A stretch of 64,000 bases of DNA, from NCBI GenBank assembly GCA_015178975.1, contig WHVD01000021.1:124001-188000 (forward strand), read 5' to 3'. The DNA comes from Hysterangium stoloniferum (taxonomy: Eukaryota; Basidiomycota; Agaricomycetes; Hysterangiales; Hysterangiaceae). Shown piece by piece: positions 1 to 10,093 of this stretch. The notes below the pieces were generated by a model. That model did not search any database. It was not told the origin of the DNA and was given only the letters and a program-made list of their open reading frames with translations. Each line of letters starts with the position of its first letter. The first letter of the stretch is position 1. Made by a program: the position numbers and the translations under genes.

Positions 1-266
1 AATGACGATTCATCAACTTCGTCGTCTCTGGGGAGGTTATACAGGTCCCATTCAGTTTGTGGGGTGTCCTCTGAGGTTCCAATGGGTTCTACAAGTTCTC
101 ATTGTGTGACAAAGACGGCTCTCCTCACGGGGTTATCCTCTTGTGTTTTCTCCTCAGTTCCTTTGCTGAGCGAGCTTGAAATGATTGTCGGGATATCATC
201 TCCAGCCAGACTCACTGAGTGGGCTACTCGTGGTAGTCTGGATAGGGGATCGACGTTACTGTGCAC

Positions 267-1378
267 TTATCCAGCATGATGTAGTATCTCAAGACCTGGG
301 TACGCTGCATATACTGCCCCCCATGCGGCCAGTCGTCGATTGGTGTTCTCGTATGACCTGGCCCATTGTAAAGCGGCATGGTCCGTGGTGAGGAGTACGT
401 GCTCCCCTTCCACGAACGGTTGAAAATGAACCAGGCCTTCCTTAGCAGCTAATGCTTCCCTCTCTGTGGCTGGATAGTTGCATTCCAGTTTCTTGAGGGT
501 ACGACTCCAGTACGCGATAACCCGTTCTACTGTAATGCTTCCCTCTCTGTGGCTGAATAGTTGCATTCCAGTTTCTTGAGGGTACGACTCCAGTACGCGA
601 TAACCCGTTCTACTGTAATGCGAGTATCCTCGAATGCTCTCGCCCAGGAGTCCGTCCAAGTGATCTCGGGAACTTTGGGCTTAAAATGGGTGATGAACGT
701 TGGTACTGGTTTTGACTGCTCGAATGCTGATTTCGCTTGGGTATAGATCTTCGTGTTCTTTAGGTCCCGTAGCGTCATTTTTTGTACTTGTTGCAAACAG
801 CAACCTAGGGCAAAGTCAGAGGCGTCTGTGTAGAGACGGTAGGGCATTCCGATCGTGGGATGTGCTAGGACCGGAGAAGAGCTCAGGGCTACCTTGACAT
901 CGTTAAAGGCTCGTTCCTGATCTACTCCCCAAGACCATCGTGTGCCCTTTTTGAGTAGCGAGAAAAGCGGGGATACAGTCCATGCATAAAAGGGTATGTA
1001 AGCCGAGAAGTACAAAACCATGCCCAGAAAATGTTGGAGTTTGGACACCTTAGTTGGGGTTGCTAGTTCCAATATGGCTCGTACTTTCTCTTGATGGGTC
1101 GAAAAACCTAACCGCGACACCTTGTGTCCAAGCAGGAGGATAGAGTTGTAGTCTACATAGCATTTCTTTGGAGAAAGAGTGATGCCAGCTGAAATTATTG
1201 CTTGTAGGACTCGATCCAGGTGCTCAATATGATCCTCCCAAGTTTTAGAAAAGATTACTATATCGTCTATGTAGACTAGACAGAATATCCACAGATAGGT
1301 GCCAATGTGTTTTGCATGACTCGCTGAAAAATGGAGGGTCCGTTCCTTAATCCGAAGGGCATCCTTCTGAATTGCCAT
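267..1378 (-). pseudogene. Gypsy A reverse transcriptase / RNase H fragment
   Basis: The 527-1378 frame carries the RT catalytic motif YIDD (in LVYIDDIVIFSK) near 1260, the thumb region (..FLGMVLYFSAYIPFY..) and the start of RNase H (YTDASDFALGCCLQQ). The frame then breaks at an 83-bp tandem duplication and resumes in 267-659 (CNYPATEREALAAKEGLVHF, then TTDHAALQW), which is the rest of RNase H. The text just before base 1 side (VHSNVDPLSRLPR) is the usual RNase H/integrase junction. YIDD is intact, so the inactivating lesion is the duplication. Confidence 0.85.
451..623. repeat. 83-bp tandem duplication inside RNase H
   Basis: Unit 458-540 is followed directly by a near-identical unit 541-623, both beginning CCCTCTCTGTGGCTG/A. 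The length is not a multiple of three, which explains why RNase H continues in another frame. It looks like a replication-slippage or unequal-exchange event private to this copy. Confidence 0.9.
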
Positions 1379-1568
1379 AGTCCTCGATGTGATCGAAAGG
1401 CCGTTTTGTGTCAGTCTTCCTCCAGCATTTCCAGTTGAGTAAACCTGGCTAGGGCATCAAACGAGGATAGAACATTGGATCCCGAGAGTGCTTGCATAAT
1501 TTCTGATTATCGAGGCCATGGAAACTCATCCGGGATAGTAAGGCCGTTCAGTTTTTGATAATCAATAA

Positions 1569-2336
1569 CTACGTGAGGTTTATTATTGCGATAGACCACG
1601 AAGGCAGGCACTCCCCAAGGGCTTTTGGAAGGTTCGATGATCCTTGTTGGAACCAGGTGTCCATTTGCTCATCTATGACCTTCCTGTTGGCAGGGGAAGT
1701 TTGAAACATCGGTACAGACACTGGTTGCGCATCGGTTTTCAGCGGGATAGTGGCCTTGCTATCTACTTGCGCCAGTCTGCCGTCAACTCCAAACGCTTGC
1801 ACGTTCTTAGTCAATATTAAGCTAAGGTGAGGCATAACGTCAGGAGGAATGTCAGGTCCTAAGTTGACCAATTTATGCAGATCCTCCGAGGAGAGCTTCT
1901 CCAAGGAGGGAATTTCCGAAGTCTTCGGACCTGTGGGATCGAAGTCATCTACCGTCTCGTTCTCTGGAGATACCATAGATGGTCGAGGACTGGAGGTATT
2001 GTCTTCTTCTAGCCTGGAAATACTTTCTATGAAGTGGGCAATCTTCGAGCTTGCGACTCACATCGATTCCTCTTCTGTTTGGGATCGAGGCTTCTGGGCC
2101 CAAACTCAGGCATCATCAATCAAACCTATGATCTCTCCTCTTCTGACAGTTTGAGGAGTTAAGGTCGGATTAGCCGGTGGTACCATACCTTTTTCTTTAG
2201 AGATAGCGGTTGTGGGGGCAGCAAGGATAGTCCCATCTTTGTTCTGTAGAACTATGCCCTCCACAATCCATTCCCCGTCCTTTAGATCCCCAGTAAAGAT
2301 GGGTATTAGCCTAACCAACTTGGGTTCTATGTGCAA
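1569..2336 (-). pseudogene. Gypsy A pol, protease-RT linker fragments
   Basis: Two short open pieces (2106-2336 and 1569-1976) in different frames bridge protease and reverse transcriptase. The second piece has the usual pre-RT text of Gypsy pol: an LGPDIPPDV.. LSLILTKNVQAFGVDGRL stretch, followed by a methionine- or phenylalanine-rich run before the RT fingers. The RT segment between 1380 and 1570 has no long open frame, so part of the fingers and palm is broken. Confidence 0.6.
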
Positions 2337-3718
2337 TCTTCTAGGGTTCTCGCGACTCTCTCAGTCCGCATGCCCTTGTCGGGTTTGGATGTTAGATTAG
2401 TCGGTGTGATTAGTTCGTCTTCCAGCGAGATCTTGTTGACTGAAAAGGCCAATGGGACAGGTTCGTTGGAGGAGCTGGCAGGAATGAATCCTGTCCTCCC
2501 AGGGAGGATTAATCTTGATCCCAGGGGTTGATCTTGCAATGTTCCTATCTCATAGTTGATATGGAAGTCTTCTCCTAAGAGGATAGGTACGGTCATCCCT
2601 CGTACTACATAGGTTTCTGCGTTGAATCGCAGTTGGGTCCCTTTATCATCCTTAAGGTAGACGGGGTCGTTAATATAACCCAGTACTCGGGCACTCCCGG
2701 TAAGCTGTATTAATCGCAGTTTAAGTCCTTGCTTCAGCTTAGGTTGATCCTTCAGTTTTCGGTAGAATTCCTCTGACATGAGAGACAAATCGGCTCTGGT
2801 ATCCAGTCTAATTTTGATTGGTTCTTCACAATCAGGATTCCCTACTCCTCCGAGTATATGTAGTGCTGAAACACCAACACTAGAATATCCTCCCGGTGGC
2901 TCCCTTTTTCGGTATATGATTGAGGAGTCCTCTTTCATTAGCTTACTGGATCGGGGATATTGTATTCTAGGTCGTTTTACCTCTTTTCTACGGGCTAGTT
3001 CAGCATCCCGACGTAGTTGTCTGTTCAAGATGGTCATGTCTGTTTCCCCCTCCGAGTCCGATTTGTCACTGATCAAGAGGTCGGGAGGAAGTCCGGGGTC
3101 GAAAGGAAAGGTTTCCTCCTCCATGTCGTTCCTTATGTCTTCTATGAGATGTTGCTTGTTAAGGCAGACAACCCGATCGATAGACATTTCCTCGTCCGCG
3201 ATTTCTTCAATCGATGGCAGTATATTGTTTGAGGGACTCTTAAACTCTGACAGACCTTTGTGGTGCTGACAGTGCACTTCCAAACAATCTCCCTTTTCAA
3301 TGAAATCCTCGTGAGATATAGAAATGTATACTTCCCCATGTTGGGGTTCTTCGTCTATGGGTGACCTCTCAATTATGTCTTGATCTTCAGGGGTAACAGC
3401 ATAAGCAGGAATGAAAATTGATTCGCTTTCGACATTATATACTCGCGCTCCTGTACTTAATCCGTAAACTGCCTCATATAGCCTTTGCTCCTCCACCTCC
3501 TCCGAAGGATTCTGCCCGGAGCATAGATTCAATGAGACGTAATGAGCCATTTTACCTGAGTGAGGACAGTCAATTTTGAAATGTTCTGTGCTCCCACAAA
3601 TCCAGCACTCTTTGGGGGGTCTAGTGCTACTCCGTTTGTCACTCCTCTCGAAGAAGAGTTTCCCGTGTGGTTTCCCTCGTGTCGGATCGGTCCTTCCCGC
3701 CCTGGGAGTCCTCGTCAT
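2327..3718 (-). pseudogene. Gypsy A zinc knuckle and aspartic protease
   Basis: Open frame of about 463 residues. Near residues 38-51 is a CCHC knuckle (CWICGSTEHFKIDC: C-x2-C-x4-H-x4-C), which binds RNA in the particle. An acidic linker follows. Near residue 305 is the protease site, read as DTRA where active enzymes have DTGA or DSGA, and further on the ILLG motif expected of retropepsins (PILLGEDF). The Gly to Arg change fits a C to T change at a CpG on the plus strand (near 2800), and should inactivate the protease. The frame difference from gag may be a programmed shift or a mutation. Confidence 0.8.
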
Positions 3719-3757
3719 GCCCTTGTCCTCTATTTCGCTGGAAAGGACCTGATGGGG

Positions 3758-6007
3758 CTAGATGGAATCGGGAGGGGTTGGAGTATGCTCCAGGGCGTCC
3801 AATTCTAATTCGTTTTTTTCCGCGACCATAACTTGAGGTCTAATGGGGCGAAATCTATCTCTATGTGTTTGACTCCAACCATTAATTAGAGCTTCCTGTA
3901 GGTTATTGGCGTATGCTTGGAGGCTCATGATGTCATCTATGGCTTGCCCTTGTATTAAGTATAACCATTCCGTGGGCAGGGTAAGTATTAACCGGCGGGT
4001 CTCCTCTTCCTTTTCTTGGTGGAATCCGTATAGAAATCTGTAGAGTTTAACTCTTCTTTGAATATACTGCATGAGGGTTTCGCGGTCGTGATGGGGCTGG
4101 CAAAACCTCATTTCTTCCCATTCTAGGGACAGGGATTCACGCCATCGTGTACCCAACAACCCTTCGACTATACTCCAAAGGAAAGACCTGTGTGATCGAC
4201 TGAATTCAGTGTGATGCTCATGATCCAAAGTAGTCCACCAGATTTTCGCATTCCCTTTAGGTCGTCTGGGAAGAGCGATGCCTAGAATCGTCATCATGGA
4301 TTCTGAGATTTCCGACAAGCTCATAACATCCATTATGTAGTCCAGTGCCTTAGATTGTGAGCCGTCATATTCAGGGAGATCTGACCATTTGATTTTGAGA
4401 TCATTGGTATTCAAGCTCAACTTCCCAATTTCGGTGTCAGGAGCGGCACTCTTAGTGTTCTTATTAGTGCTTGCTGGGCCTCCTGGATTTCTCGGGTTTC
4501 GCCTTCTCTCGTCCCAGTCCCTTCTGTAATCTGAATCACTGGATCCATCAGAAGAATCCCCAGGTGGCTCTCCTGGGGGAAAGAAGGGGGCCTGTGAAAT
4601 CGGCAAAGGAGGGAGAGTGCTGTTTGGGTAAGAAGTTCCCCTCTCGGGTATTTGTCCAGTGATTCCTTCAACGAATGTGGTAGCGAAGGAAGAACGGTTT
4701 CGATTTGCGACGGATCTAACAGGGACGTTGGAGTGACTAACCGTCGTAAAGGGGGAAGCTACCTCAGACCCAAAGACAACTCTACAGCGGGGAGTATCTG
4801 GCTCTTCCTTCCTCCGTGGTCTGTTTGAAGTTCCTAGTCCGCGGTCGTCCTGGGATGAGATGCCGAGGGTGTTGATTCTGCTGGCCAGAGGGACGGGTGC
4901 GATAGATTTCTCGTGGAGTCTTCCCAAGATCTCCTCCCTCGTATCTTGGGGAAAACTCTCGAGGATAGACTTACAGTTGAGAGAGTGCAGAAAGCTAGTG
5001 CCGGGAGGTCCTTGGAGATCTCGAATGAAGGTTTCGGACGTGTGAGCCGGGGAAGCGGGAACCTGGGTACTAGCATCGTAGGAGTGAAGAACTTCCATAA
5101 ACAGCTTGTCTCATTTCTCACGGCAGCGAATGAGCTTGTGTCGCAGGCTGTGATAGGCAAATGGGAGGTTCGGAGAAGCTTCGTATAGGGATCTTTCCAG
5201 TGTACGCGTATAAAGATACCGGTAATCCACCTTAGCTACCGATCCACCCTGGCCTAGGATCACGTGTAAGATCTGTAACGTGTCATCGTGCATGGCCACT
5301 AGGTCAAGAATCCGTTCGAATAACGCTAGCCTTACACGTCCTCTTCCAGCGACATTAATAGTAACGAGCTCCTCAGACCACTTGGGGAGTTGCTCCGCTA
5401 GTTGATCTATAGTACCGGTTTGGGAAAAGAAAGAATCGGTAATCACGATGCTATTCAATCTGCCTAACCAGACGGACACCTCCTTTGACATGTTGGGGTA
5501 TCTGACTGAATAATCTGAGGCTACTGCGTCAACTTCCTTCTCTTCAATTTGTTCCGAGTAGTATTTATCCCATTTGTCATTTACTGGTTCAGCGAAATAC
5601 ACCTGACCTCTGAAAGGATTCTGTAGCATCACTTGAGGCGGTGGAAATTTCAGACTGGTGTCGTTTCTGTTTGATCGAGCGGTAAGGAGTCCGAGAGTTT
5701 CCGATGACTTAAAATAGGAGTTATTCTTGCTTGTTCCAGTAGAATCACTCACGGGAAGCCCGTGTTCACCTTGTGAGGGCTCCAAGACAGTATCAGTCTC
5801 TTGAGTCATTAGCGATGATTTTCGCGTCGTGACAATACTGGGTAGTCCTAGGTCGGGGTATTCCTTTCTCGTCCGAGGGGCACCCGAAGGCGTAGGAATT
5901 CGGGAGGTTCCACCACTGGTTAAGGTCATAATACTACTACTAGTGGAATGTTCGTGTGGATCGCAGTGAATGAGGGTCCAGCCCGGATCACCACTGTAAA
6001 GGGTCAA
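3758..6007 (-). pseudogene. Gypsy A gag (capsid) ORF with one in-frame TGA
   Basis: Two open segments, 5111-6007 and 3758-5098, are in the same frame and are separated only by a TGA at 5111-5113. The context (Arg-Glu-Lys-stop-Asp-Lys) fits CGA to TGA decay. The N-terminal part is Ser/Thr/Pro-rich. The region around 3850-4300 has the helical look of a Ty3-type capsid: a tryptophan-rich stretch, then EWEEM and MQYIQRRVKLYRFL-like helices. The start at 6007 lies 13 bases inside the LTR, so the true start may be further in. Gag would form the retrotransposon particle. Family assignment rests on position and composition, not on a signature motif. Confidence 0.7.
5978..5994 (-). promoter_or_regulatory. 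Candidate primer-binding site of Gypsy A
   Basis: One base inside the LTR the minus strand reads TGGTGATCCGGGCTGG. TGG at this place is complementary to the CCA end of a tRNA, so the rest may match a tRNA acceptor stem ending in ..GGATCA-CCA. The tRNA identity was not determined. Confidence 0.4.
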
Positions 6008-6676
6008 GTAGTTTACTACTCAATGTGTGATCGCTATTGACTAATAATAGTACAAATACAACCAACTAGTAGCTTGAAGTGATCAAGTATAGAGATTACG
6101 ATTGACCCTTAAGGTGCAATCGGTAAATAATTACAAAACGGATCGACCTTGCAGTACGGTCTGATTGCGTAGCTAGCTGGACTAACTGTCAAGTAGTGGA
6201 GAGAAAGTAGGTATTATGAGGGAGAGAGAATATTCTAAGAACGTGAACTATGATGAATATTCTTATCGCGTGAACTAAGAGATAGAAGTCAAATCGAGTA
6301 GTAGTAGCTGACTTCAACTGTTTCAGTGTGAAGTGTAGCTACTGTAGATATAGTAAGAGAGATAAGGCGAAGACTAGTTTCAGACTAGGCCCCGGACCAG
6401 TACTTGCGTGTGCAGGTGATGGTTGTCAGGGTTGAAAGGTGTCTGAGTTTTATTCGTGTGACTACTACCTGTGACATGTGCATACTTCCTGTGGGCGAGA
6501 GCACCCACAAGCATACATGGAATCTCGAACTAAATAAAGGGGGTTTGACCTGTATTTATGAGATATAGAAATAGAAATAAAATATAGAACATAAAGAAAA
6601 TAATGAGACTTTAAAGCGGTTAAGGAGTAAGGCTTAGAGCCTTTAGCCACGCTTCCTATATGACTTATCCTTCACA
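5995..6676 (-). repeat. 5' LTR of Gypsy A
   Basis: 682 bp, TGTAAAGGG..CCTTCACA on the plus strand, followed outside by ATGGT (the expected target copy; its partner is off the window). It is nearly identical to the solo copy at 18807-19488, of exactly the same length. On the coding (minus) strand it runs TGTGAAGGA.. to ..CCCTTTACA. It should contain the promoter and polyadenylation signal. Confidence 0.9.
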
Positions 6677-7052
6677 ATGGTGCTCTTTCACACCAAGGTT
6701 CCTATTGTTAAGTTTTGAGACAAGAATACAAAAGGATTGAGTCTGTATATGTGGCGATGTCAGTGAATAACTTTCACTATATATTATAGTACCTGTATGT
6801 GGCTAGAAGGTGTTTTATAAGTAATAGAATAATAGTAAATGATTACACACATACCTCAGTGGGTGAATAACTTTCACTGAGGTATATGGCGAATTTTGTG
6901 TCCTTTTATTTACTTTGTAATTGTTTCGGGGAGTCTTTAGGAGAGTAAAAGGAGAAATTTAGATACTTGAAGTTTCTAGCTAATTGCATCATTAAAGGAG
7001 AAATATATAATCAAAGGAGTTAGTTTTCCCTTATGGCACTATAGTATATGTG
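6677..7052. other. AT-rich sequence with a hairpin, no gene seen
   Basis: No coding region recognised. Around 6849-6884 an 11-bp inverted repeat (ATACCTCAGTG / CACTGAGGTAT) encloses about 13 bases, and a shorter relative of its loop text occurs near 6759-6779. The sequence continues on the far side of the solo LTR at 8002. Confidence 0.4.
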
Positions 7053-7057
7053 CATAC

Positions 7058-7996
7058 TGTTACGACCGTGTCATAACCCATGTCACAACCTGACGGTCCC
7101 CGAGAATACTACCATCCATTGATGTTCCAAGTTATTGACCAAGTCATCATTTTGGCAACCTTCGAAACCTGACACTGACGTATACCTTCATGGCGATCAA
7201 ACCTCATTTACACCCCTGTCAAATATACTCGTACCATCTGGTTATGCTTTGATACATCCCTTTTCATTATGATGATCCATTTTACTCTATGTTTCATATA
7301 TGCCCATATATACTTGTAGCCCGTGGACTATTCCCTTTTCTCATAATCCCGCTCTCGGCTAAATCTCAGCTTCCGATTTTATCGTAACCTTCCGGTTTCT
7401 AGTCAAGTCTATTTGTCAAATAGTGTTTCCGCTCTTCCCTTAGTTAGTAGTTTCTAGACACCGACAACTCATATATAAACCCGCTGTAAATGTAGTTACA
7501 AGACAATCAGAATATCAACTTAGAATGTCGACTTAGAATATTGACTTAGATTGACTTAGATACCCTCTAATTTCCGACTCCATTATCTATTCATGACCAC
7601 CACATTTCGACCCCATCCGATTTACGATTCAATGTACATTTACAACTTCAACCTCAAATCTCCAACTCTCAGTCTCTGACTCTTGGTCTCTGACTCTTGG
7701 TCTCTGGCCCTGGGTCTCTGACTCTTGGTCTCTGACTCTTGGCCTCTGACTCTTGGTCTCCGACTCTTGGCCTCTGACTCTTGGTCTCCGACCCCTCAGC
7801 CCAACCTTCGACTTATCCTTCGGTTTCCGATTGGTAATTCACCGAGAGGTTTACTCAACAGGACTAGTTTCTGCCTGCCCGAAATTTAAGGACACCCGAC
7901 AGTAACTTGTGAGGGTGCAGCACATAAGCTGAAGCCAAGTTCCTTCCGTTCGGTCCCCGTCGGTCTGCCGACATCCGTCAGTTTCTGCTCTTAACA
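7058..7996 (+). repeat. Solo LTR, family B (copy B1)
   Basis: 939 bp from TGTTACGACCGTG to TGCTCTTAACA. The 5-bp target duplication CATAC is perfect (7053-7057 and 7997-8001). Inside is a minisatellite of TCTCTGACTCTTGG-like units (about 7672-7796), and near the 3' end the shared module CATAAGCTGAAGCCAAG. No internal region is attached, so it is a solo LTR left by LTR-LTR recombination. Confidence 0.93.
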
Positions 7997-8001
7997 CATA
8001 C

Positions 8002-9193
8002 ACTCGTCATTGCGGATTCAATCCCAGTCTCAGTTTATGTGAAGACTTGTATTATTAACACCTATTAAACCATACAAGTATATATCCCTTTTTCCAAGTG
8101 TGTGAAATATTTTAAGAATTATGGAACTAGCCATTAAGTACCAAATAGTAGTTATTACAATACTACACAAGTGCGTGTACTTTAAGAATAATCACGATCG
8201 TCATCCAGTTACTGGCATCAAGTCAGGTGACATGTGAAGTCACATGATCCTTCACGTGATGTGTCTGGAGAGGGGTTGAGCTGTCGTCTTTGTCTCTGTC
8301 CATATTTGGTGAGCGGACCCCCAGTGGAAGTGAGTCTGGGGGCCACAGGCTCCATTGCGCAAGCATGCTGATGGGGACATGAGTGAGCCCCAACAACATG
8401 CCATGAAAATTCAATCTAAACTATGAGTTTTAGGGCAATAGAGGAGCAGGAAAGGGTGGGATGGCAGGGAAAAAGAAAACTACTCAAGGCAAGGCTGAGC
8501 AATACCTTGAGGGCCAGCCACTCAGATGATGGTGGCAAGAGACAAAGGTGATGGGAAAAGGTTCCACTGTAGCGGAGCTTAAATGGGGAAAACACTCCCA
8601 TTCCTATTACAAAGACCGTGGTCTAATTTATTAGTCTGTTCCATTAGGCAAAGATGCATTATGTCAGCTATGTACATATGTGAGATTTGGGTTCATGCAT
8701 AGAGCATTGCCAGCCAAGAGTCATCTGGCCAGGAAGTGCAAGACCATCCAGCAGGGTAAAATAGCTTATGCATTCTAATTAGGTCAGAGCTCAGGGGACT
8801 ATGTGGCAAGCTAATTAGGTTGATACAAGAGAGTATTTGCAACTAATATATATTAGTTGCAAATACTCTCTACACAGGTTCAGTTGTTCCAGAATGGCCC
8901 CCACAGCTGGATTTAGATGCCTCCGTGTTATCACATAACCTCCCTTTTTTTAATACATTTATATACCATGTCGGATAACTAAGATACATAGCAGTTCCAT
9001 AGCATCATATAGAGCATAGCTACTATAGTATCTACAGGAGAATGAAGAGGAAGCAGGTTGGATGCGTCAGAGTGAGTGGTGGTTGGCAGGATGGTTGAAT
9101 AAAGAGAGGTGATTGTGCTGAACTTGCCCAGTGAACAGCACATGCCATTTGGGCCAAAGCCCCAGGAAGAACCCAAGATCCTGCTAACAGGTG
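8002..9193. other. Unrecognised sequence
   Basis: No convincing gene. It holds the 44-bp palindrome at 8828-8871. Around 8934 the motif CACATAACCTCC is followed by a T-run, resembling the arrangement at 9770-9791. Short open frames here have no recognisable domain. Confidence 0.35.
8828..8871. repeat. Perfect 44-bp palindrome
   Basis: Arms of 22 bp meet at 8849/8850; each arm contains AGAGAGTATTTGCAACTAAT or its complement. The same arm text (TTAGTTGCAAATACTCTCTA) appears once inside LTR I near 26460, where the other copy of that LTR lacks it. Confidence 0.9.
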
Positions 9194-9198
9194 TTGAC

Positions 9199-9473
9199 TG
9201 TTAGAGTATGATGATTACGATTAGTATTAAATCATACCTCGTATTGTGAATGTATTTTTCCGGTCTGGTTCACATGTGATTAGCTATATTTAGTTTAGTG
9301 TTCCCTTAGTTCCATGTAGCTTAGTATATAGTTACATCCAGATGAGAGTAGGACCTCATCTGGAAACCTAGCTATATCACCGGTTTACTTCTACCCGCTC
9401 AGTCCTTAGTGGCATTCACTCCAAGTGCCGAGAGTCATCGCACTGTGATCCCCCAGGCTTGCAGATCCTAACA
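9199..9473 (+). repeat. Small solo LTR, family R (275 bp)
   Basis: TGTTAGAGTATGATG..GATCCTAACA with a perfect target duplication TTGAC (9194-9198 and 9474-9478). The short length suits a Copia-type LTR. Its start resembles the reverse complement of the end of element J (28325-28573). Confidence 0.88.
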
Positions 9474-9768
9474 TTGACAACAGGCTGCAGGCACACCAAA
9501 GTCTTGCATCACTAGTGCATAAGTGAATGCTGGAGTCAGGGGTGGGTAGGAAGAAAAGACCACTGCCACACTGCAGTCATAGTTTAGGAGGTGCCAGTGA
9601 CAGTCCACAGGTGACACTGGTGTGGCTGAAGGCTGCCGACTTTTGACAGAGCAGTGAATTCAGAGGCTCCCCAAGCCTGTTCACTGTCATCCACCTCTCT
9701 GTCCTTTTACCACAAGCATGGGGGACCAACCCCAGAGGTAGATGGTGTCACGGAACAAGAGAGCCTTG
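9474..9768. other. Unrecognised sequence
   Basis: No open frame or repeat that I recognise between the small LTR and the retroposon-like insert. Confidence 0.3.
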
Positions 9769-9782
9769 TCACGTGACCTCCT

Positions 9783-9972
9783 TTTTTTTTTGTTATATTT
9801 GTATCCCGCTTCAAGCAACAATGGCTAACTGCGGCTAGGGGGTGGAAAGGCCCAGAGAAACTATGCTACGGTGGTAAGAAGTTCCGAGTGAGCTTCGTGT
9901 CTACTATGGATTTTAGAGGGCTCGAGTCAGGGTGGGGACGATGAAAGTCGGCGTACGGAGTCGGATGTAGCT
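9783..9972 (-). mobile_element. Possible short retroposed insertion (SINE-like)
   Basis: About 190 bp starting with a T-run and flanked by the 14-bp direct repeat TCACGTGACCTCCT (9769-9782 and 9973-9986). A poly-A tail (here on the minus strand) plus a long target duplication is the mark of target-primed retroposition. No clear Pol III boxes were found. The motif plus T-run near 8934 may be a relative, in which case the motif belongs to the element and the duplication reading is wrong. Confidence 0.4.
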
Positions 9973-10093
9973 TCACGTGACCTCCTAGTCAATCGCAGCC
10001 CCCTCCTGATACCCACAATCGTCAACCAGAAAACTTCTTCGTACGCCCAGCAGACGCACATCTCTTGAGGATTAGCAGAGGGAAGATGGTGAT

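Larger units (their letters stand above)
1..5994 (-). mobile_element. Ty3/Gypsy retrotransposon A, internal region (3' end beyond window)
   Basis: Minus-strand internal region of a Ty3/Gypsy element whose 5' LTR is at 5995-6676. Reading from 5994 downward the order is gag, CCHC zinc knuckle, aspartic protease, reverse transcriptase and RNase H. The end of RNase H runs to about position 200 and the integrase and 3' LTR must lie left of base 1. The coding region is broken by stops and frameshifts, including an 83-bp tandem duplication in RNase H, so this copy is not autonomous. A solo LTR of the same family sits at 18807-19488. Confidence 0.9.

Noticed and set aside
64..897. Plus-strand open frames over Gypsy A
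   Set aside because: They lie opposite clear RT and RNase H coding text on the minus strand and have no domains.
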